Assembly (NCBI GenBank): GCA_034436015.1
Contig: DAOTWG010000009.1
Span: forward strand, 186,001-250,000
From: DAOTVX01 sp034436015
GTDB lineage: Bacteria; Chloroflexota; Anaerolineae; Anaerolineales; Villigracilaceae
Direction: 5' to 3'
DNA length: 64,000 bases
The position numbers and the translations under genes are program-made. Below are positions 58,197 to 64,000 of this stretch, piece by piece; within the stretch, counting starts at the first letter, position 1; each line of letters begins with the position of its first letter. The notes under the pieces are model-generated. The model was not told the DNA's origin. It searched no databases and worked only from the letters and a program-made list of their open reading frames with translations.

Positions 58197-58347
58197 GGAA
58201 TGTTCGCAACCACTAGAGAGCAGGGAAAGGCAAATGTCCTCTCACGGTCGAGTCGGTAAAAGTATAGCCTGAGAATCGCTTGAAACGCCATTTACAGAAA
58301 ACTTCCCGGATGCAGACCAATCTTCCCCTGTGCTTGCCACATTTCCG

Positions 58348-59256
58348 TCATTCCTTCTCTCCTGCGCGCAGCCGAAGGTAGGATTCGTAACGTTGAGGAT
58401 GGACTTTTCCTGCCGCCACCGCGGCGCGCACCGCGCAGCCGGGTTCGTGCATGTGCGTACAATTGCTGAACTGACAATGCGCCACCAGCGGCGCAATTTC
58501 AGGGAAATAGCCGTCCAGTTCTTCTGGCGTCGTATCCCACAAGGCCAGAGCGCGCATGCCGGGCATATCGGCCACATAGCCGCCATCGAAGGGGAACATC
58601 TGACGAACCGTGGTGGTATGACGACCTTTGTGGGCGGCCCGGCTGACCTCGCGCACGGCCAAGCCTAGACCCGGTCGCAAGGTATTAAGCAGACTGGACT
58701 TGCCTACGCCGCTCGGCCCGGTCAGCGCCGAGATTTTCCCCTGCAATGCTTGTCGTAATTCATCCAGCCCCTGGCCCGTCTTGACCGAGGTGTACATGAC
58801 CCGATATCCAATCGGTGGATAGAGTCCAAAAAGACGTTCGGCCTGCTCCCGCCCAACAAGGTCCATCTTATTGGCAACAACGATCGCCGGAATCCCCTGT
58901 TTTTCAGCAATGACCAGCAGCCGGTCGAGCATACGCAAGCGGGGTTCGGGCTGAGCACAAGCGAAAACGCAGACAACTTGATCAGGGTTAGCGATCAGGA
59001 CTTGCCGATAGACTCCCTGGGGGCGTGGATCGAGACGAACGAGAGCGCGCACGCGCGGTTCCACGGCCTCGATCACGCCTCTGCCATCAGGCAGGAGCGA
59101 GACGCGAACGCGATCGCCAATCGCGACAAGATCGCCCAGACGAGGCCCTCGCTTGAGGCGACCACGCAGGCAACAGGTCAACGCACCGTCGGAGGTCTGG
59201 ACCGTGAAGAAACCAGATTGCGTGCGGATAACCAGACCAGGCAAGCAATCAGACAT
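58348..59256 (-). CDS. rsgA: Ribosome small subunit-dependent GTPase A
   Basis: 302 residues from ATG 59256 (MSDCLPGLVIRTQSGFFTVQ, the normal beginning; a longer start overlaps the previous gene). N-terminal OB fold, then a circularly permuted GTPase domain with NKMDL (G4) before GPSGVGKSSLLN (G1), and a C-terminal zinc site CQFSNCTHMHEPGC. It helps late maturation of the 30S subunit. 35 bases after the penicillin-binding protein gene. Confidence 0.93.
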   Translation of the reverse strand: MSDCLPGLVIRTQSGFFTVQTSDGALTCCLRGRLKRGPRLGDLVAIGDRVRVSLLPDGRGVIEAVEPRVRALVRLDPRPQGVYRQVLIANPDQVVCVFACAQPEPRLRMLDRLLVIAEKQGIPAIVVANKMDLVGREQAERLFGLYPPIGYRVMYTSVKTGQGLDELRQALQGKISALTGPSGVGKSSLLNTLRPGLGLAVREVSRAAHKGRHTTTVRQMFPFDGGYVADMPGMRALALWDTTPEELDGYFPEIAPLVAHCQFSNCTHMHEPGCAVRAAVAAGKVHPQRYESYLRLRAGEKE

Positions 59257-59291
59257 CGTTGCTCTTACCCTGCATTCTGCTCCTCGCATGG

Positions 59292-61511
59292 TCAGGGTTG
59301 TGGTGTCCATCCCGGCGGAGTAGGCGTCTCCGTAATACCAATGTTGGATTCGAACCAGTAGAGACTCTGCGGGCGCCCATAGAAGTAAATTTCCACAATA
59401 CGACGAAAGACAGGAGCAGCGTAATCCGATCCCTCGCCTTTGTTTTGCACGAAGACGACAACCGCGATATCCGGCTTGTTCGGAGCATTCTTCAAAGTAA
59501 AACCGGCGAACCAGGCATGGGGATATCCGGCAATCCCCGATTCGGCTGTGCCTGTCTTGCCGGCAACTGGAATGTTGAGGCCGCGGAAGCGATGATGCGC
59601 CGTGCCCTTTGGATTCTCCACAACTTCGCGCATGGCGTCGGTGATGATCTTCAGATTCTCCGGCGAGAGCGGAAGTTTACCGACCACCTCCGGCGCGAAT
59701 TGATGCGTGGGCGCGCCGTTAATGGGTTGTACTTTTTCAACCAATTGCGGACGATAGAGCGTGCCCCCATTGCCAAGCGCTGCGGTAAACGCCGCTACCT
59801 GCAACGGCGTCACCAGAATCGGGTCTTGACCAATGGCGATATTGGTCGCGGCTAGTTCGCTATTCGGCGCGGCCAAATGTCCCACCGCTTCTTCGATCTC
59901 AATGCCGGTTGCCTGCCCGAGGCCAAAGCCGCGCGCCATCTCTGCAATCAGATTTCCCTTGCCCTGACGATACAAGGCAAGGCCAATGTGCCAGAACCAG
60001 GGGTTGCATGAGCGCATCAGACCCTGCGGCAAGGTCAATAGGCCGCTGGGTTTGGTCTTACACTCGCCCATCGTCCGCACTTCGTTTTGGCAGCGGTCCC
60101 ACGTCCAGTCATAGAGTATGCGGTCGAAGAGTTCCTTGAACTCATATTGGCAATCGTACGTGGAATCGACGGAGTACAGACCACTTTCGAGCGCAGCCGC
60201 CATCGTAATAATTTTAAATACAGAGCCAAGGGGATACTGTCCCATCGTCGCGCGATTGAAGAGCGGTTGATTGGGATTCTGCTGCAAAAGTTCGTAGAGG
60301 GTGGCGGCATTCCGGTTCTTTGGCTCGAAGATATTCGGATCAAAGCCGGGGGAGGAGGCAATCGCCAACACACGCCCGGTATTCAATTCGATGACCACCG
60401 CCGCGCCAGACAGACCGCCGAAAGCCTCTTGCACCTGACGTTGAAAGTCACGGTCAATAGTCAAGTAGATGGATTGCGCCGGTTCTGGATCGGTGCGCGC
60501 CAGAACGGAAACAACGGCGCCAGCGGGATCCACTACATAGAGCGTCGCGCCACGTTTGCCCGCCAGGTACGATTCGCCCCAGCGTTCAATCCCATCGAAC
60601 CCGACGCGCTCGCTCCCTTGATAGCCCAGCCGACGGTATTTATCTTGTTCCTCCCTAGAAATGTACAGCGTGTATCCGACGGCATGCGGCGCAATGCCTC
60701 CGCGCTGATAATAACGAGCCTCGTAAGGGCTGATGACCAGGCCGCGCAGCGAAGCCAGTACGCCTCGGTTGGCGCTGTATTCCTCCATGGAAATCTCACC
60801 CACCGGAATGTACCAGTCCGGCTGGGCATAGGCGTAACGCTCCCGAATCGTATCCGGTCGCAAACCTGTAAGTTGAAATAAGACATTCAACAGAAAGCTT
60901 TCCTGATCTGGATCAATCTCACCGGGTACCAGCCCCAAGGCCACCGCCTCGCTCTGCGTAGCGATGGCGTTGCCTGCGCGGTCGTAAATATCGCCGCGCG
61001 CGGGAATGCGATATTCGATTTGTAAGGTGTTGCCGCCTGCCAATTCGGGCAGGATGAGCGATTCAGACCATTGCAATCGCCAGGCGCCGTCTTCCAGATT
61101 GAAATGTGCCACGAGGTTCTCGCGTTTGATCTCACCCAAAATGGCGGTCTTATAGGTCAGGTTGAAAGCGGCCTGTGCTGTTTGTGGGTTGGTCAGGGTA
61201 GAGAGGAGAGCATACTCGATCTCGCGCACATTCATCGCAATCAGCGCATCTCTATACCGCTTCGAGAAGTCATCCGGGTTGATGGCCTCGAGGCTGGCCT
61301 TGTTTAACATGGCATACATGGCCGCGTAGTCTTCCGCCTTATAAGCCTCCAAGAAGGCACGCATAGCCGCCTCTACACTTGGGACGGGAGTGGTATCCAC
61401 CGAGGGCGGCTTCAAAGTCGGGGGAGCAACGGCAGCGCCATTTCCTCCACGTCCACAAGCAACTAGCAACAAAATCAAGAGGACAAAGAGAGAGCAACGT
61501 TGTGCTTTCAT
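59292..61511 (-). CDS. Penicillin-binding protein with lipobox and MecA-type N-terminal domain
   Basis: 739 residues. The signal sequence MKAQRCSLFVLLILLLVACG carries a lipobox, so it is predicted to be a lipoprotein rather than a membrane-spanning PBP. Residues about 45-165 form an NTF2-like (MecA_N) domain, followed by the PBP dimerisation domain (RIPARGDIYDRAGNAIATQ). The transpeptidase domain has SxxK in YPLGSVFKIITM, SxN in RSCNPWFW and KTG in VAGKTGTAESG. It cross-links peptidoglycan outside the membrane. MecA_N-type class B PBPs often have low beta-lactam affinity. Confidence 0.9.
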   Translation of the reverse strand: MKAQRCSLFVLLILLLVACGRGGNGAAVAPPTLKPPSVDTTPVPSVEAAMRAFLEAYKAEDYAAMYAMLNKASLEAINPDDFSKRYRDALIAMNVREIEYALLSTLTNPQTAQAAFNLTYKTAILGEIKRENLVAHFNLEDGAWRLQWSESLILPELAGGNTLQIEYRIPARGDIYDRAGNAIATQSEAVALGLVPGEIDPDQESFLLNVLFQLTGLRPDTIRERYAYAQPDWYIPVGEISMEEYSANRGVLASLRGLVISPYEARYYQRGGIAPHAVGYTLYISREEQDKYRRLGYQGSERVGFDGIERWGESYLAGKRGATLYVVDPAGAVVSVLARTDPEPAQSIYLTIDRDFQRQVQEAFGGLSGAAVVIELNTGRVLAIASSPGFDPNIFEPKNRNAATLYELLQQNPNQPLFNRATMGQYPLGSVFKIITMAAALESGLYSVDSTYDCQYEFKELFDRILYDWTWDRCQNEVRTMGECKTKPSGLLTLPQGLMRSCNPWFWHIGLALYRQGKGNLIAEMARGFGLGQATGIEIEEAVGHLAAPNSELAATNIAIGQDPILVTPLQVAAFTAALGNGGTLYRPQLVEKVQPINGAPTHQFAPEVVGKLPLSPENLKIITDAMREVVENPKGTAHHRFRGLNIPVAGKTGTAESGIAGYPHAWFAGFTLKNAPNKPDIAVVVFVQNKGEGSDYAAPVFRRIVEIYFYGRPQSLYWFESNIGITETPTPPGWTPQP

Positions 61512-61527
61512 GGAAAATCACCTTTGG

Positions 61528-62196
61528 TTACAACCGCGAGGCAAAACGAGATGTTGTCGTTATCCCCTCACGCAAGAGGAGAGGATAGATGGAGCAAGAA
61601 TGGTCAAACGCCGACTGACACCGCGCCGGCGCGTTGGTGGATATATCCAAGCCGGCCCGGCACAATAGGCGAACGAGATGACAAAGCGGCAAGCCTACCA
61701 CGCAGGCATAGCAACCTTGGACTGCCGCCGCAGGCCGGAAATCCGGATGTTGCACGGCATACGCGCCGGCTTTATCCATCGGATCGCCGCTGGCGATATA
61801 CCTCTCCATTTCCTCCTCGCTGTATTCACGCATACGTACGTCCGTTCCACACCAATCGGTCAGAAGGCGCGCGCCCGTCCAAAGCGCCAAGGCAGTGTAG
61901 ACTTGATGGACGCGCCCACGCAGACAACGCAACATTGCAGCAGCTTCAACGGCGTTGCGCGGTTTGCCCAGGATGTTCTCGCCGTCCACAACCGCGGTGT
62001 CGGCCGCCAGAGTCATGCTCCGGCCATCGGCGCAAGCCAGCGCCTTGGCGCGCGCCAGGCGCAAGACGTACGCCGACGGCGATTCACCAGGCCAGGGCGT
62101 TTCGTCCACCTCCACTGCTTGAATGATGAAATCCAAATCAAGCAGACTCAATAGAAAACGCCGGCGCGGCGAGTTCGAAGCAAGAATCAAGTGCAT
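61528..62196 (-). CDS. maf: Maf-family nucleotide pyrophosphatase
   Basis: 222 residues. LASNSPRRRFLLSLLDLDF at the start, VDETPWPGESPSAYVLRLARAKA, ADTAVVDGENILGKP and the active-site region EEEMERYIASGDPMDKAGAYAVQ are all Maf signatures. These enzymes hydrolyse non-canonical or modified nucleoside triphosphates (dTTP/UTP/m7GTP type) and are linked to division control. The C-terminal about 35 residues (APARCQSAFDHSCSIYP...) extend beyond the family and may be a read-on tail. Confidence 0.9.
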   Translation of the reverse strand: MHLILASNSPRRRFLLSLLDLDFIIQAVEVDETPWPGESPSAYVLRLARAKALACADGRSMTLAADTAVVDGENILGKPRNAVEAAAMLRCLRGRVHQVYTALALWTGARLLTDWCGTDVRMREYSEEEMERYIASGDPMDKAGAYAVQHPDFRPAAAVQGCYACVVGLPLCHLVRLLCRAGLDISTNAPARCQSAFDHSCSIYPLLLREGITTTSRFASRL

Positions 62197-62297
62197 CTCG
62201 AATCCACTTGAACAAAAGCGTTGTTTTCATCATACCAGAGAATTGCTGTCCTGCAGAGACGACTATAGCAACACGAAGAACGATTATAATCGCGCCT

Positions 62298-62900
62298 GTG
62301 GATTCTGATCGATCGCATTCGCTCGCGCTTCCGCGCGAATTCTACAGCCGGCCCACGTTGGAGGTAGCACGTGGCCTGCTGGGAACGCGGCTTGTACGTA
62401 TCCTCAACGGCATCAGGCTGGCAGGGCTGATTACCGAGACCGAAGCCTATATCGGCGAGGACGATCTCGGCTGCCATGCCCGTTCGGGAAAGACAAAACG
62501 CAACGCGGTCATGTACGGCCCGCCCGGGCACGCCTATGTTTACTTCACTTACGGAATGCACTGGTGTCTGAACGTGGTGACGGAAGCCATCGGCCTGCCG
62601 GCTGCGGTGTTGATTCGAGCCATCTTTCCCGTTGAAGGGATGGAAATCATCGCCCGGCGCCGGGGCGGCCGCGACACGAACGGCCCAGCCAAACTGACTC
62701 AGGCCCTGGGCATTGACGGCGCCCTAAACGGCGTCGACCTGTGTACGCCGGCTAGCGGCCTATGGATTGAGCCGGGGCGCACGGCGCCCGCCTCGTCCGT
62801 AGAGACGACGCCGCGCGTCGGCCTGAATTCAACCCCTGAACCATGGAAAAGCATCCCATGGCGATTTCTCTGGAAATTCGCAGATGATCTAGAAAGTTAA
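62298..62900 (+). CDS. 3-methyladenine DNA glycosylase (AAG/MPG type)
   Basis: About 200 residues from GTG 62298; the longer frame from 62208 adds residues unlike the family. RGLLGTRLVRILNGIRLAGLITETEAYIGEDDLGCHA includes the catalytic Glu-Ala-Tyr segment, followed by MYGPPGHAYVYFTYGMHWCLNVVT and NGPAKLTQALGID. It removes alkylated purines from DNA. TATAAT (62285-62290) lies only 7 bases before the GTG, so the mRNA may be nearly leaderless. Divergent from maf. Confidence 0.88.
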   Translation: MDSDRSHSLALPREFYSRPTLEVARGLLGTRLVRILNGIRLAGLITETEAYIGEDDLGCHARSGKTKRNAVMYGPPGHAYVYFTYGMHWCLNVVTEAIGLPAAVLIRAIFPVEGMEIIARRRGGRDTNGPAKLTQALGIDGALNGVDLCTPASGLWIEPGRTAPASSVETTPRVGLNSTPEPWKSIPWRFLWKFADDLES

Positions 62901-62977
62901 GTATAGAAGCCGTCCGAAATCGAGATGGATTCTTATCCCGTACCTATAGAACAGCCTGCGATTACTCGACTAAGCCC

Positions 62978-63349
62978 TTAGTCAACCAAAGTCGCCCAGG
63001 AAGCGTGAGGGTAGACATACTTTGGACTGTTCGGATTGACCTTGACGGCTACATCTTTGCCAACCGCCAAGTATGCCATGGCTTCCGGATTCACCATCCA
63101 GACCGTGCGAGCGGCGTATGGTGCTGTACCCGGCACATGGACTTCCAACTCCATTTCCACGCGCATCATATCCTTCCCTTGTGCAGGCGCGCTGGTTGCG
63201 GAAAGAACGGTAGCCCAGCCCCAAATGGCGCCTGCTAGTCGTGTTGCATGGCTGTCTATCTCTTTCCTTTTCCGTTGCCCCATGCGGCTGGAAATTACGA
63301 TGACCACAACCATGATCAGCAAGGAAAGGATAATAAATGTCAAGTCCAT
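62978..63349 (-). CDS. Membrane-anchored hypothetical protein
   Basis: 123 residues. One N-terminal membrane helix (TFIILSLLIMVVVIVISS) followed by a basic stretch, then an about 75-residue soluble domain (RVEMELEVHVPGTAPYAARTVWMVNPEAMAYLAVGKDVAVKVNPNSPKYVYP) resembling short beta-barrel domains of the DUF3592-like kind. Function unknown. Confidence 0.6.
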   Translation of the reverse strand: MDLTFIILSLLIMVVVIVISSRMGQRKRKEIDSHATRLAGAIWGWATVLSATSAPAQGKDMMRVEMELEVHVPGTAPYAARTVWMVNPEAMAYLAVGKDVAVKVNPNSPKYVYPHASWATLVD

Positions 63350-63554
63350 GTGAGCTCCTCGCCAAGAATGCGTGTTTGGCTAACAGGATAGCAACAGAAA
63401 AGAGGGCCGCTCCCAACACTCCGAGAAACAATGAATGCTCGCGCGCATCCTATGAAATTATAGCAAGAAACTGGAGAGTACGCTGGTTTTTTTGCTTATA
63501 ATTAGACGCCTCTTCTGTGCAAGACGGTAAACACAACCCTCTTAGGAGTGCACC

Positions 63555-64000
63555 ATGGCAGGCAACAGGATTCGTCGCCCTAGCGGCGGTGAGAAAATCG
63601 AAATGCGCGATGGGCGCTTGCACGTCCCCGATCGCCCTCTTATCCCTTTCGTGGAAGGCGATGGCACAGGCAGGGACATCTGGCGCGCAGCCGTACGCGT
63701 CTTCGACGCGGCGGTCGCCAAGGCATACGGCGGTCAACGACAGGTTTGCTGGTTGGAAGTGTATGCCGGCGAAAAAGCCTTCAAACAATTCGGCGACTGG
63801 TTGCCAGAGGAGACGATCGCCGCGTTCACCGAGTATCTGGTCGGCATCAAGGGCCCGCTGACCACGCCGGTCGGCGGCGGCATTCGCTCGCTCAACGTGG
63901 CCTTGCGCCAGCAACTCGATTTGTACGTCTGTCAACGACCGGTTCGTTACTTTCCCGGCGTCCCTTCCCCGATGAAACACCCGGAATATGTGGACATGGT
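63555..64000 (+). CDS. icd: Isocitrate dehydrogenase (NADP), N-terminal part, cut by the window end
   Basis: From ATG 63555 (AGGAG upstream) 148 full codons are present. IPFVEGDGTGRDIWRAAVRVFDAAVAKAYG and VGIKGPLTTPVGGGIRSLNVALRQQLDLYVCQRPVRYFPGVPSPMKHPE match NADP-isocitrate dehydrogenase closely, including the S-L-N-V-A-L-R-Q substrate-binding serine loop. It oxidises isocitrate to 2-oxoglutarate, the carbon skeleton used by the nitrogen genes upstream. The C-terminal about 270 residues lie outside. Confidence 0.93.
   Translation, partial: MAGNRIRRPSGGEKIEMRDGRLHVPDRPLIPFVEGDGTGRDIWRAAVRVFDAAVAKAYGGQRQVCWLEVYAGEKAFKQFGDWLPEETIAAFTEYLVGIKGPLTTPVGGGIRSLNVALRQQLDLYVCQRPVRYFPGVPSPMKHPEYVDM

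Overview
The window joins two kinds of DNA. Positions 1 to about 21,510 look like part of an integrated mobile element. From about 21,511 to 64,000 it is ordinary bacterial chromosome. The host is most likely a member of Chloroflexota (Anaerolineae-like). That is an inference from the mix of NBR1-type Ig domains, Flp/Tad-type mini-pilins, DUF2089/DUF4097 genes, a type I glutamine synthetase with GltBD and strong AAGGAGG ribosome binding sites; no rRNA is present to prove it.

The right edge of the element is a displaced tRNA 3' end (about 21,511-21,547, ending CCA) directly after a tyrosine recombinase (20,604-21,512). A matching intact tRNA should lie left of position 1, so the element is longer than 21.5 kb. 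Its left part (1-6,572) is read leftwards: a recombinase, a protein with two ribbon-helix-helix-like repeats, a lipoprotein, small membrane proteins, a large Ig-like membrane protein split by an in-frame TGA, and a TPR protein. Its right part (6,669-20,518) is read rightwards, apart from one HNH nuclease. It carries a Cas4/RecB-like nuclease, SSB, an HTH/RHH protein, a DNA methyltransferase fused to a complete DNA polymerase III beta-clamp module, a miniature kinase-like protein, a second methyltransferase, a SWIM/MoxR-type ATPase with a VWA-metallopeptidase partner, and many small proteins. Most of these transcription units share one intergenic architecture: a terminator hairpin with a 5-nt loop, then an imperfect nested hairpin whose 3' arm can re-pair downstream, then the motif CAYACGGAGGTATG just before the start codon.

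The chromosomal part begins with a two-component system (double-receiver LuxR regulator and GAF histidine kinase). A nitrogen-assimilation block follows: glnA, a class I glutamine amidotransferase, the P-II gene glnB, amt and gltD-gltB. Three promoters in this block share a 14-bp element, TACCC-N4-GGGTA, lying 24-25 bp upstream of the -10 box. Next come rpsO-pnp, a mini-pilin, a DegS/DegU-like pair, a DsbA-like protein, a deoxynucleoside kinase, ychF, an NBR1-Ig secreted protein, a broken GNAT gene, a nitroreductase and a PAP2 phosphatase. After these lie a leftward DUF2089/DUF4097/MFS operon in which four genes carry the same SHOCT-like module, a second mini-pilin, a lipoprotein, then hisS, holB, rsgA, a lipoprotein-type penicillin-binding protein and maf (all leftward), a 3-methyladenine glycosylase and the start of icd.

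Several genes on both sides carry single lesions (in-frame TGA at 3,700 and 10,824; TAG at 46,120; frameshifts near 18,005, 45,850, 48,215 and 50,940). Some may be real decay and some may be assembly error; reads would decide.
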